Assembly: GCA_030605795.1 (NCBI GenBank)
Contig: JAUWHR010000049.1
Location: 1 to 64,000 of the forward strand
From: Anaerolineae bacterium
Lineage (GTDB): Bacteria; Chloroflexota; Anaerolineae; Anaerolineales; E44-bin32
Length of the DNA stretch: 64,000 nt
Direction of reading: 5' to 3'
Shown here: piece by piece, positions 52,050 to 62,359 of the stretch
Layout: every line of letters starts with the position of its first letter
Numbering within the stretch: the first letter of the stretch is position 1
Program-made: the position numbers and the translations under genes
Notes under the pieces: generated by a model
The model's database searches: none
What the model saw: the letters and a program-made list of their open reading frames with translations, nothing else
What the model was told of the DNA's origin: nothing

Positions 52050-52769
52050 TTACCGAGGATAGCCAACAGGAATCAGGTAGAGCGGCTCGTGGTCAGCGGG
52101 CAGGCCAAGTACGGTTTGAACACGATTGTCATCGAAAGCGCCGATCGGGACCGCACCCAGGTTTAGCGATACGGCTTGAAGGAGTATATTTTGGGCAGCG
52201 TGTCCTGCTTCCATATGGACATAGCGCGGCGAGCGAGCTTTTCCATACTTGACCTCGGTGCGTGCGTATATCGCGGTAATGACGATTGTCAGAGGCGCCT
52301 GAAGGATAGCCTCCTGGTTTAGCGCCGCCTGGTAAAGATCTTGACGCAAGTCGCCCTCAATTAATGTGTTCAGCGCATGGGCTTGGACATCGTAGTGGAA
52401 GACACCCTTCTGTGTGAGAACATACAACTCAAGAGGATAAAGAGCACCCGCTGAAGGGGCGGTCCGAAACCCGCGCGGGTCTGTGATACCCTGTGCAGAC
52501 CAAAGCAGTTGCGAAATCTCACTGGAGCTCAACGGATCAGATGAGAATTCTCGCACTGATCTGCGTCGCAAGAGGGATTCCTCAAGTGAAATCAGCCCTT
52601 CGGTGTGCGGTCGGGGGAGTGATGTAACCATGGCAATACTAACCTCAGTTGGTGTGCGCTTAGGGGAAATCGCAATCCCACATGCAGTCGAACCCATCAC
52701 AGCCCCCACGAGCAGGAATACAAACATGGATCTCTGGATGGGCCATTGTAACCAAAGCCTGCTCCACAT
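52050..52769 (-). CDS. SagB/ThcOx family nitroreductase-like oxidoreductase, lipoprotein-like N-terminus
   Basis: RRSVREFSSDPLSSSEISQLLWSAQGITDPRGFRTAPSAGALYPLELYVLT. Confidence 0.9.
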   Translation of the reverse strand: MWSRLWLQWPIQRSMFVFLLVGAVMGSTACGIAISPKRTPTEVSIAMVTSLPRPHTEGLISLEESLLRRRSVREFSSDPLSSSEISQLLWSAQGITDPRGFRTAPSAGALYPLELYVLTQKGVFHYDVQAHALNTLIEGDLRQDLYQAALNQEAILQAPLTIVITAIYARTEVKYGKARSPRYVHMEAGHAAQNILLQAVSLNLGAVPIGAFDDNRVQTVLGLPADHEPLYLIPVGYPR

Positions 52770-52941
52770 TCTAGAACACCTACCTCACGAAATAGCAACT
52801 TCTGGTTTACTATTAGATTTCCTTACCGGTCACAGACGTATCCAAATTTCGCGCTTAGCTAACGACTTTTCCAACAGGAGACGCCTAACGCTCATCTTGT
52901 CTGTCAATTACCGATCTGTAAGATAGAAAAATGATTGAGAT

Positions 52942-53520
52942 TTATTCGTCCTGAGGACTCGAAATCTCTGAAGGTTGTTGATGAACCTCCGGCTTTAATT
53001 CTGCGATATATGGCAATGTACGGAAGGAGTCGGCGAAATCCAATCCATAGCCAACAACCCAGAAGTCGGGTATCTCAAAGCCCAGATAGTGGATCGGCAC
53101 ATCAAGGCTATCGCGCTCCTTTTTCAGAAGCACACATGTACGCAGAGAAGCCGGCTTACGCCCTTTCAGTATCCGGTATAGGTAACTGAGCGTATGCCCA
53201 GTGTCGACGATATCTTCGACGATTAATACGTGCCGACCTTCGATGGGCTCACGCAGATCCATCATGATGCGCACTGCCCCAGAGTAGGTGGCTGTCTTCC
53301 CATAACTTGAGAGAGCCATAAAGTCCACTACATGCGGCACAGTCAATTTGCGCGTCAAATCGGCCAGAAAGATGAAAGCGCCTTTGAGGATGCCGATCAA
53401 GTAGAGTCCATCTTCTCCAGCGTAATCACGTGCAAGTTGGTCTGCGATCTCATTGACCCGAACTTTGATGGCGTCAGCAGGGATCAAAACCCGCGCCAGT
53501 GCGGGATGTAGTTCATCCAC
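52942..53520 (-). CDS. hpt: Hypoxanthine phosphoribosyltransferase
   Basis: LIGILKGAFIFLADLTRKL, VLIVEDIVDTGHTLSYL, DFWVVGYGLDFADSFRTLPYIAELKPEV. Confidence 0.93.
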   Translation of the reverse strand: MDELHPALARVLIPADAIKVRVNEIADQLARDYAGEDGLYLIGILKGAFIFLADLTRKLTVPHVVDFMALSSYGKTATYSGAVRIMMDLREPIEGRHVLIVEDIVDTGHTLSYLYRILKGRKPASLRTCVLLKKERDSLDVPIHYLGFEIPDFWVVGYGLDFADSFRTLPYIAELKPEVHQQPSEISSPQDE

Positions 53521-53805
53521 AAGAGATTCTCCTTACCAGATCTTAGAGGGAAACCATGGCTGACGGTTACAACAAACAGATTATCAAGCAGGGAACTTTC
53601 TCCCATGCATATTGTAGGCGCAATAGCTTGTGAACTCAACCCCGTTGCTGGTCAGCGCCACAACCATTATGAACGCTGGAGAAGACTGCGAATTGCCTGT
53701 ACTTCTGACAGGATAGTCGTAAGCTCATCGCTCCCAATCATGGCGCTTTCCTCTCCTGTTTGTGTGGGCGCCATAGCGCTGCGGAAACGATGAAGCGCTG
53801 ACACC

Positions 53806-55182
53806 CTATCTCTCCAAGCGTCTCAGGGCAGATTCAATGCTTTCAATAACATCTTGGTCCTGCTCTGTCGTCAGAAGTGCTTTTAATGGTTCTATAGCCC
53901 TCGGATCGCCGATCTCACCAAGAGCTTCGACTGCAGCTTTTCGCACATACTCATCTGAATCACTCAGAACATCTATTAAGGGTTGCACTGCCCGAGCATC
54001 ACCGAGATCCCCCAAAGCAAAACAGGTCACCTGTCTAATATTATTATTTTCATCCTCAAGAAGGCTGATGAGGGGTTCTAGCGCCCGGGGGTCATTCAGG
54101 TCATCCACAGCCCGTACAACAGAACGGCGGATATCTTCATCTGGATGGCTCAGCGCCTCAATCAGAGCTTCTACCGCCTCCAATTGGATCAGGGAATCAA
54201 GAGCTTCTCGCCGTACTCCAGCATGATCATCGTAAAGGGCACCCCTGAGCAGATCAACAGCTTGCTGATCCCCTAGCTTACCTAAAGCATAGGCTGCTGC
54301 CCGGCGGATTTCTGGTGTGTCTTCCTGTAGAGAGCTTACTAAAAAGGAAAAAATGTCTTCCCCCATCAATCCCAAAGACTCAATTGCGTAATTCTGCGTT
54401 GATGGATCGGTGCTGGCCAAGGCTCTTACCAGGGATATCCGCTCAGCGAAAATGTTCTTATCGGCAATAGATATACCCGCCTCACTTACTAATATGATCG
54501 CCCTGATCACATCCTCATCAGAAGCGGCCGGCTTGCCGCCAAGAGGAAATAATGTGCTTGAACGAACGTACCGACTATCCAGTTCAGGTCTGGAGACATC
54601 GTCGGTCACGATCCACACGGCGACCTGTTCCACAACCGAAGTGTGTGTCTCTTGCTCAATAGTTACCAAGAGATACTTTAGCTCTTCCTGTTCGGGCGAG
54701 GCGATAATATCAAAAGCGGATGATTCATTGGGGACAGATCGATGTAAATTGGCGCACGCGGCCTTCACTGTTACCTTCGCCGTCTCTTCCTGTGTAAGGT
54801 ACAAAGTGGTTGTTTGTAAGGAAACCATATCCTGGGCATACCCTTGATTTATGAAAAATGTGCCGATAGGAATGGTAATTTCCATGCTCAAGGGTTCTAG
54901 TCTCTCCGCAATGACGCGTACTGCCGATAATCCGGCACCCTCCGTCTGGACCACGATCTTCTCCTGATTGAGCGCCTCGGTGATCGTGAGAACCTCAGCT
55001 GGAGTTGGCGTTGGGAGCAATGGCGTAGGCGTCTTGACCGGTGTATTGGTAGCGTGACTTGCTATGGATGAAGATGGTTCCGGGCCATTTAACCTTGAAA
55101 AGATACCCGGTATGACACAGCAAAACATCACCAGAAACACTATTAGACAACCGATTAAGATGCGCTTTCTTCGAGCAGACAT
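53806..55182 (-). CDS. HEAT-repeat/PBS-lyase-repeat protein with N-terminal TM
   Basis: Repeated DPRALEPLISLLEDENNNIRQVTCFALGDLGDARAVQPLIDVLSDSDEYVRKAAVEALGEIGD units. Confidence 0.88.
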   Translation of the reverse strand: MSARRKRILIGCLIVFLVMFCCVIPGIFSRLNGPEPSSSIASHATNTPVKTPTPLLPTPTPAEVLTITEALNQEKIVVQTEGAGLSAVRVIAERLEPLSMEITIPIGTFFINQGYAQDMVSLQTTTLYLTQEETAKVTVKAACANLHRSVPNESSAFDIIASPEQEELKYLLVTIEQETHTSVVEQVAVWIVTDDVSRPELDSRYVRSSTLFPLGGKPAASDEDVIRAIILVSEAGISIADKNIFAERISLVRALASTDPSTQNYAIESLGLMGEDIFSFLVSSLQEDTPEIRRAAAYALGKLGDQQAVDLLRGALYDDHAGVRREALDSLIQLEAVEALIEALSHPDEDIRRSVVRAVDDLNDPRALEPLISLLEDENNNIRQVTCFALGDLGDARAVQPLIDVLSDSDEYVRKAAVEALGEIGDPRAIEPLKALLTTEQDQDVIESIESALRRLER

Positions 55183-55615
55183 GATGCCCCTGCTTTCTAA
55201 TAAATATCATCCGAAAGAGCCAAACGGTTGTTATTCACCCAACTCCACTATGTGCTTGGACACCATACTGCTACATGCGGAATTAGTCAAACTCTTAGCT
55301 GCAAATCCATTTTCTTTGTCGTAATTAAGACCTTATAACAGTCTATAACCATGTACGATTGAGGTTGGATGGACGCGTGTGTAATCCTGTGGAATTGTAA
55401 ACCGACCTTCTGCGAAATCCAGCTTACATCTATCTATGAGTTGATATCGATATTGGATTCTAAACCCCAGCTGCTGATTGGTTAAAGACGCATTGGGAAA
55501 CTATGCAACCCGTCGTTATTAATATAAGCATTAATGGAAAAGTGAGGAAAACTGCAACGAGAAGCCTCAGGAACTATGTGGAGTTATGGAAAAACTCCCT
55601 TTTAAAAACCCGTCG

Positions 55616-56263
55616 TCACTTTTTCCTGAGATTCCACAATCCTTTGAAAAGATTCCACCTAGGTACTTCTTCCATATACTCTCTATACTCATCTCCCCAC
55701 TTTTTCAAATCAAGCTCCCGTTCTTCTATCAAACTAGCATAATAGGAGAAGGCAACCATCGCAACAATTCCAAACACACTCAGAACTGTGAAGGGGACAT
55801 GTTGGCTGAGGCTTATCGGAAGCGTGACAAAGAAGACGGACCAAGCAACATTGCTAGGATGTCTTACTATTTTATAGGGACCCTCCTTAATGAGAATCAC
55901 GGTATGATCCTCGGTTCGACATCCTCCCTTCTTGACATTGAAGTACATGCCCGAAGCTGTAAGAGGAATCGCAGCTATGAAAAGTATGATGGATAGGTAT
56001 ATTACAGTTGATGGGAAATGCACCCTGGGTAATTCTGCAAATATGCTTAATATCTCCAAGCTTGTAAGCTTGGCAAAGCCGGGAAGAAAACACGGAATCA
56101 GCCATAAGAGATAGACCCAAGCTCCAACTTTCAGGACGGCTTTCTCAGTAAGGTCCCTTTCTTTGAGAATCTCTACCGTATCCTTGGGACTGATCTCACC
56201 TATTTCTAGTTTTTCGACCAATTCCTTCACAGACCCGTCATCCATCATAAATATCCCTCCCAT
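55616..56263 (-). CDS. Isoprenylcysteine carboxyl methyltransferase (ICMT)-family membrane protein
   Basis: EGPYKIVRHPSNVAWSVFFVTLPISL; EERELDLKKWGDEYREYMEEVPRW. Confidence 0.8.
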   Translation of the reverse strand: MGGIFMMDDGSVKELVEKLEIGEISPKDTVEILKERDLTEKAVLKVGAWVYLLWLIPCFLPGFAKLTSLEILSIFAELPRVHFPSTVIYLSIILFIAAIPLTASGMYFNVKKGGCRTEDHTVILIKEGPYKIVRHPSNVAWSVFFVTLPISLSQHVPFTVLSVFGIVAMVAFSYYASLIEERELDLKKWGDEYREYMEEVPRWNLFKGLWNLRKK

Positions 56264-56439
56264 ATGACTCGAATTCTAGCTTCGACATTTTTATAATGAT
56301 GCTTAGCTCCGTTAGCAAAACATCGAGCTGACCCCCACGCAAGATGTAGATTTCCGCGTGTTTATGGATATCATAAAGGTTAATTTGCTTGTATTCAACG
56401 AATGCCCGATTCTGATGTAAAGCCCAGATGCAGATTTAA

Positions 56440-56720
56440 TGACGATTTCCAATCCTGATTAGTTCTGGCTCGCTGTTTTGCCATTGCTGAAGACATTTTT
56501 CGCCTGGATTCTTGGAGAGACGGTCCGGCTACGAGTGACCTCAACCACGATAGCGTTCCTGACATCGTCTTTGGCACAGTCGGATGGTCGGCAAATGCCG
56601 AGGTTGTTCGATCATAATGTGGACCTTGAAGCTTACAATACTCCACTTTTGCGTCTGAACGGCAAGGGCCAGCAGGAACGGCTTGTTCATCTCTCAGTCA
56701 CTGCCGTCATGTTTTTAGCT
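56440..56720 (+). pseudogene. Frameshifted remnant of tyrosine recombinase/integrase
   Basis: Fragment VDLEAYNTPLLRLNGKGQQERLVHLS resembles the integrase 'GKGxKER.VPLS' region; upstream similarity split across frames. Confidence 0.4.
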
Positions 56721-57596
56721 ACATGAGCCTGATGTTAGGCAACGTATCTTATAGAGCCCGGTGCTGGCGGTAATATACAGGGTGCTATGATCCTTATCCC
56801 CCCATGCTAGATTGGACGTCTTTTCTGGAATCTTTATACGACCGAGGATGTCACCATCTGGGTTACAGATCCAGATTCCCCCTGGTCCTGTCGAAAAGAT
56901 ATTCCCATTTACGTCTAATTTCATACCGTCCGGTTTACCTTCCTCTTCACCTTTCAGTTCAACGAGAACGTCTCCACCTGAGAGCGTCCAGTCGTCTCTG
57001 ACCTTAAACGTACGGATATGACGGTGTATGGTATCAGCGATATAAAGGATGGTCTCATCGCGACTAAGCGCCAGTCCGTTGGGCGCCTCAAAGTCATCCA
57101 CAAGCAACGTCGGTTCGTTTGCGCCAGGAGCGACGCGATACACTCCTTGGAAGGAGAGCTCCTGCTCCCCAGGTCCGCCTAATCCATCCCGCAATCCATA
57201 AAGAGGATCGGTGAAGAGAATTGACCCGTCCTTGGCTACAATGACATCGTTCGGAGAATTCAATCGCTTTCCCTGATACCGATCAACAACGACACCAATA
57301 GTATCTCCCGCGCTTCTACTGATCTGACGAGTGCGGTGTTCACAGGCGATTAACCTACCATCATGGTCAAATGCCAAGCCGTTGGCGAAATTGCTGGGTT
57401 TCCGAAATACTTCGACGCCTTGCGAATCGCTGAAACGATAAATCGTGTCGGCAGGAATATCCGAGAAAAACAACGATTGGCTTGATGAGTCCCAGAGAGG
57501 ACCTTCAGTAAAAACGAACCCGTCAGCCAGCCGGATGAGGCTGGCGGTCGGTTTGATCAACGCCTCCATATCTGATACGAAGATCTGAATACTCAT
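56715..57596 (-). CDS. SMP-30/gluconolactonase family protein
   Basis: FTEGPLWDSSSQSLFFSDIPADTIYRF; RLNSPNDVIVAKDGSILFTDPLYGL; PDGMKLDVNGNIF. Confidence 0.93.
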   Translation of the reverse strand: MSIQIFVSDMEALIKPTASLIRLADGFVFTEGPLWDSSSQSLFFSDIPADTIYRFSDSQGVEVFRKPSNFANGLAFDHDGRLIACEHRTRQISRSAGDTIGVVVDRYQGKRLNSPNDVIVAKDGSILFTDPLYGLRDGLGGPGEQELSFQGVYRVAPGANEPTLLVDDFEAPNGLALSRDETILYIADTIHRHIRTFKVRDDWTLSGGDVLVELKGEEEGKPDGMKLDVNGNIFSTGPGGIWICNPDGDILGRIKIPEKTSNLAWGDKDHSTLYITASTGLYKIRCLTSGSCS

Positions 57597-57775
57597 ATCT
57601 ACTTATGCTCCTTGATCCCCTGCCCTATTTAGCTACGTTTCCCGGATTCACATCTCCCCTAATCCTCGAGTCATCATATACATTTCACACTCATCGAGGA
57701 CCTAGACTAAACGACAAAGAAGCCGTACGTGGATGCCCCAACCCGACTCTTTCCTGTTTAGCCCGTACTTATCCT

Positions 57776-58657
57776 CTAAAGAAGCCTCATCTCTTTGAAA
57801 GCATCCCGTATCTTCTTTTTAGTCCTCTCGTCTAATGGCGAGTAGGGTCTCCTCGGGAAGCCGGCATTAACCCCACGCCATTTCAGCACTTCGTAACACA
57901 CGACTAGAGTAGCAGCATATTTCAGGATTGAGCGAGCTTGAATAACTCGCAATTGGATTTCACCCGCCCTGCTGCCGACATCAGAATTCAAAGCCTCCCA
58001 CAACTCACCCATAAGTTCAGGCCAGACATTCGCCAGTCCCGAAATAATACCCTTTGCGCCCGCATTTACTGCAGCCGCACCAATAGCCTCCGTGCCGGCG
58101 ATATGCACAAAACCTGGATTGTCGACGATGTTCAAGAAGTTATAGAACGTGATCAGGTCGAACGAGCTATCCTTCAAGCCGTACAAACCCTCATCCGCCA
58201 GCTGCTTGATAAGAGCAGGAGACAAGGGATTGTTCGAGAGACCAGGATTGTTGTAGGCGAACACAGGTATCTTCACGGTTTTGATGATCTCGCGGAAGTG
58301 GTCGAGGAGTTCATCCTGTGAATAACGGTAATAATATGGTGGAATCGCGCCTACAGCATCTGCGCCGATTGATTCCGCATGCTTGGCCAGGTCGATAGTC
58401 TGGGCAGTAGAAATCGCCCCCACATGAACGATGACCGGCACTCGCCCCGCCACCTCGTCAACAATAACCTCTGCAACCCGCTTCCTTTCCTCAACCGTCA
58501 TCAAGGGACCAGAACCATAGGTCCCGACTGGGTAGAACCCATTGACCTTTGGCGTTAGAAAACGGATGATTTCACGTTGCGCCTGCTCATTGAAATTACC
58601 CTTCTCGTTAAACGCGGTAATTACTGGAGGGATCACTCCACGGATGGTTACGGTCAT
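57776..58657 (-). CDS. Dihydrodipicolinate synthase/N-acetylneuraminate lyase family aldolase or dehydratase
   Basis: GVIPPVITAFNEKGNFNEQAQREIIRFL; AYNNPGLSNNPLSP; LYGLKDSS Schiff-base Lys. Confidence 0.9.
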   Translation of the reverse strand: MTVTIRGVIPPVITAFNEKGNFNEQAQREIIRFLTPKVNGFYPVGTYGSGPLMTVEERKRVAEVIVDEVAGRVPVIVHVGAISTAQTIDLAKHAESIGADAVGAIPPYYYRYSQDELLDHFREIIKTVKIPVFAYNNPGLSNNPLSPALIKQLADEGLYGLKDSSFDLITFYNFLNIVDNPGFVHIAGTEAIGAAAVNAGAKGIISGLANVWPELMGELWEALNSDVGSRAGEIQLRVIQARSILKYAATLVVCYEVLKWRGVNAGFPRRPYSPLDERTKKKIRDAFKEMRLL

Positions 58658-58791
58658 TTGTCTACTCTCCTTGGCTGGTAATATCTTACACTCGCTATTT
58701 GTAGCAGCACATTGGGCGGTTACCGATCCCGGTCAAACCATGCAGCCGATACGATCGTATTCGATAAGGTCTGCAGCAGCTATCCACTCAC

Positions 58792-59730
58792 CTAACTTTG
58801 CTTGTGCTTCAGAAGCCGGCGTTTCAGGGAAGGCGCCTCGATCGCAATTTCTTGGCTAAATCTCTCCCAACTGATCCTTGAAGGCGAGCCGATGAATTCT
58901 CTGTCTCCACACTTGACGGACAATCCATCCCCAATAGACTCGATTTCCTTGCAGAGATCGGAAACCCGCCAAGTCTCATAAGGTAAGTGATAGACTGAAA
59001 ATCTCGGGCACTCCGCTGTCAATAACCCTGCGATAGCTTCTGCAACGTCATGGCTATGTGCAAGGGGAAGGACTTGATCTGGAGTAAAAGGAATATGTAT
59101 CTCTCCTGCCTTGTTCAGAAGATTAAACATATCCATCCGGTAGCTTGAGGTAGAACTTGGTACTCCAGGTCCGACAACTATTGGCAACCTGGCTGCAATG
59201 AACGTGAACCCATGCTTGTCCGCCATCACCATCCCCAGGTGCTCGACGAACCTCTTCGTCTCCCCATAAAAATCAATCGGCTGCATCGGCGATGATTCGG
59301 TGATGGGTCCCACAGACTCAGTCTGATCCCCTAAAACGCTAAAAGAACTTCCATATATGAAATGGTCAACACCTGTATCACGACAGAGCTCAAGAAGGTT
59401 GAGCGAGCCAAGCACATTCACTCGTGTAGCTTTTTCCGGGTCTTGTCTACTGGCGCTAACTAACATCGCAGCCAGGTGCACAACTTTTCTAATAGGATAG
59501 GCATCGAAGATTCGCTCAAGATCTGCCTTATCGGTGATATCCCCCGAGAGACTCGTGTACCCCTCGATCTTTTCCGGCTCAAGGCTGATGCTGACCACAT
59601 CCATTCCTAGCCGAACAAGCCGTCGACAAACTGGACGTCCAACCAGACCGCTTCCGCCGGTCACCAGCACCACAGGTTCTTTAGATCCCAATGCACCATC
59701 CTCCAATACACCAGGGTCCCCTAATAACAA
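58792..59730 (-). CDS. NAD-dependent epimerase/dehydratase family protein
   Basis: VTGGSGLVGRPVCRRL; DFYGETKRFVE (YxxxK). Confidence 0.88.
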   Translation of the reverse strand: MLLGDPGVLEDGALGSKEPVVLVTGGSGLVGRPVCRRLVRLGMDVVSISLEPEKIEGYTSLSGDITDKADLERIFDAYPIRKVVHLAAMLVSASRQDPEKATRVNVLGSLNLLELCRDTGVDHFIYGSSFSVLGDQTESVGPITESSPMQPIDFYGETKRFVEHLGMVMADKHGFTFIAARLPIVVGPGVPSSTSSYRMDMFNLLNKAGEIHIPFTPDQVLPLAHSHDVAEAIAGLLTAECPRFSVYHLPYETWRVSDLCKEIESIGDGLSVKCGDREFIGSPSRISWERFSQEIAIEAPSLKRRLLKHKQS

Positions 59731-60061
59731 TCCTTACGTCAACAACATTATGGGATATCGGTTTAACGTTTTGGTGTTTGACCTTGGATTAATACCTCAA
59801 CTTGACGTACATTTTTATCATGAATAGATTTTTAATAACTAAACCATTATATAATGAGTGACCATTACAGTCTAATTTAGTATCGTTACTGCATGCATGA
59901 AGTTGTACTGTCATCGGCGCGAATTTTATTCCTTGACCCTACCTTACTTTCAGACTATACGTGGGTATGTGGTGGTCGAGCCGCACATCCCTGGCGGTCA
60001 ACCTACCCACTGAATAAGCTTGGGAAGTCGCTTAGATATGTTCAGGACGCTTGAAATCTTG

Positions 60062-60137
60062 AATTCCAGGAATCAGAATCTGTCCTGATTTCTAGAATTT
60101 TAACCCTCATCCGCGATAAGTTGGAGGAGGGTTTTTG
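60062..60137 (+). terminator. Leader hairpin plus terminator-like hairpin directly upstream of TrpA-like gene
   Basis: GAATTCCAGGAATCAG/CTGATTTCTAGAATTT hairpin, then CCCTCATCC...GGAGGAGGG-TTTTT ending about 15 nt before ATG. Confidence 0.6.
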
Positions 60138-60152
60138 GAACTTGGAGGATTG

Positions 60153-60953
60153 ATGAACAGGCTTGATAGAAGGATTGAAGATGTATTGAAGCGTAATGAG
60201 AGATTCCTGTGCTGTCTCCTTCCGTTGGGTGATCCTGACTTAAAAACCTCGCGTGAACTGGTGGAGTTGTACTTAGAATCTGGCGTCGATGTCGTTGAGT
60301 TAGTCATGCCTAGCCAGGACCCTTATCTTGATAGTCGGCAGCTTTCCCAATCGGCTATGCGTGCCATAAGGGCTGAATCCGACTACTCAGAATATTTCAA
60401 AGCCATTAAGCAGATTCGCCAGGATTATCCAAACGAGCCTTTCGAGGTCATGACATACTCGGATGTTGTAGAGGGTTACGGTATCGCTAGATTCGTGGAA
60501 GGTTTGGGGGTTGCCGAAATGGACGCTCACTTGTTGGCAGATGCAACAGTCATCGCGCCGAATCTCATCGACGAAATGGACCCTTTACTCGAAGCCGCAT
60601 CGATCTACCGGATCCGATTTATGCCCCATCCTTTCCGGGAGGACTTATTGCCTGACATCGCAGAGAATGGGCGGGGTTTCATGATCCTACAATCAATAAC
60701 TGATGAGACAGGAAAACGACCATCGGTTATGGGGGGGAATCGTGAACTGATAGATCGCATTCGGGATACCGGCACTCGTGCGTCCATTATGTTGGGTTAT
60801 GGTATCAGTAACTCGATCCGGGCGAGGGAAGCCGTTAACCATGGAATCGATGGCATCATTGTAGGCTCAGCTTTATTGGCGAAGATCGCTTCGGAAGATT
60901 ACGACGGTTTAGCAGAAATAATCAAAGAGATCAAAGGTGCAATGATCCTGTAG
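60153..60953 (+). CDS. Tryptophan synthase alpha chain-like (TrpA superfamily) protein
   Basis: CLLPLGDPDLKTSRELVELYLESGVDVVELVMPSQDPYLDSRQLSQSAMRAI; MLGYGISNSIRAREAVNHGIDGIIVGSALL. Confidence 0.8.
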   Translation: MNRLDRRIEDVLKRNERFLCCLLPLGDPDLKTSRELVELYLESGVDVVELVMPSQDPYLDSRQLSQSAMRAIRAESDYSEYFKAIKQIRQDYPNEPFEVMTYSDVVEGYGIARFVEGLGVAEMDAHLLADATVIAPNLIDEMDPLLEAASIYRIRFMPHPFREDLLPDIAENGRGFMILQSITDETGKRPSVMGGNRELIDRIRDTGTRASIMLGYGISNSIRAREAVNHGIDGIIVGSALLAKIASEDYDGLAEIIKEIKGAMIL

Positions 60954-61300
60954 ATCAATCACAACATGCATCCTCAAAATAAACATTTCTGCAAGAACTT
61001 GATCACCGAAAGGTCACAGTTTTGATCACTCGTCTCACGAAGTTCTCCGTCATTGAATTATTTAGCCTACGATTAATCCAGGTGAGCATCATCCAACAGC
61101 CATGTATCAAAGACCAATATTGAGCACACTGGAAACACTACCCTCGAGGAGTGGAGAGGGGCATATGCGGGGTCTTCTTCTCGTGGTTGACCTTTTTCAG
61201 TGGAGTAAAAATAGATGGAAGTATAAACTGATATGATACAGTTCATGCATTTAATCGATCGAGAGCGAGCTTATTTGGCTCTCTTGTACTCATTCTATTA

Positions 61301-62065
61301 ATGGAGGCCAGGATTATGAAACCGGGAGATGTCCACAGGCACTTCGAAATGAGTTGGCCGGAGTTTGAGGCCTTTACCAAGGAAACAAATTTTGCGATCC
61401 TACCAGTTGGTGCAATTGAACAACATGGCCCTCATTTACCTATGGGAACCGATGTGATCATCGGCGAATATCTTACCGAAAGGTTGGCACAAGCAACCGG
61501 TGCGCTTTTACTGCAAAGCCTAGCCTATACGCCCTCTTTCTCTTTACGCCTTTACCCAGGCACTGTGCGGGTATCCGACGAAACATTCTCGAATGAATTG
61601 GTAGAAATCGCCGAGTCTTTACATCAACACGGGATTGTAACCATCTATGTGTTCGTCTCCCACTTGGGGGCTGTTTCAGCCTGCAAAACGGCAGAACGGA
61701 AGCTATTGCTTACATCCGAGGTGCGAATCGTCAACCTGATCATACCCGGCTACAATGAAGCGTTGGATAAATACTGCCAATCAAAGCGATGGCATTCCAC
61801 CTTCGCTCACGCCGAGGAGTTCGAAACCTCAGCAGTATTAGCGATTCGACCCGGTCTTGTCGATATGAGCAAGGCCGTTCGCGAGTACCCAGAACACGAC
61901 CCCTTGTTCGGACCCACTTCAATCGCGTGGAATGAGTTCTGCAAGAGCGGTGTCATTGGTGATGCAACTGTGGCAACGGCTGAAACCGGTCGAGCCATCT
62001 TGGACCACATTTTCGAAAAGTCCTTGGAACTTATCCGCTTGCACCAAGAATCACTACAAGCATAA
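61301..62065 (+). CDS. Creatininase family protein
   Basis: FAILPVGAIEQHGPHLPMGTDVIIGEYLTERLA; FVSHLGAVSACKTAE; HSTFAHAEEFETSAVLAIRP. Confidence 0.93.
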   Translation: MEARIMKPGDVHRHFEMSWPEFEAFTKETNFAILPVGAIEQHGPHLPMGTDVIIGEYLTERLAQATGALLLQSLAYTPSFSLRLYPGTVRVSDETFSNELVEIAESLHQHGIVTIYVFVSHLGAVSACKTAERKLLLTSEVRIVNLIIPGYNEALDKYCQSKRWHSTFAHAEEFETSAVLAIRPGLVDMSKAVREYPEHDPLFGPTSIAWNEFCKSGVIGDATVATAETGRAILDHIFEKSLELIRLHQESLQA

Positions 62066-62359
62066 GAGCTGTATCCGAACACATAACAGCTTATTACCCC
62101 ACGCGCAGAGAGAAATCTAAATCCCTCGCGAAGCATAAACATAGCAATCCAGCGGATAGCCGAAGGGTGGGATGGGTAGTGCCCGTCGAAGGTCTTCGAA
62201 GAGGGCAGAATGCCGTCTTTACGGAGTACGTCCAAAGGATGCGAATCCATGCCACACAGCCCAGGAAATATCTGACGGAAACCTTGAATAAGTACACACG
62301 GTTGACAATGTCATAATTTTCAAATAGACTTTGACAACAATTGAATATTACAAATGCTG

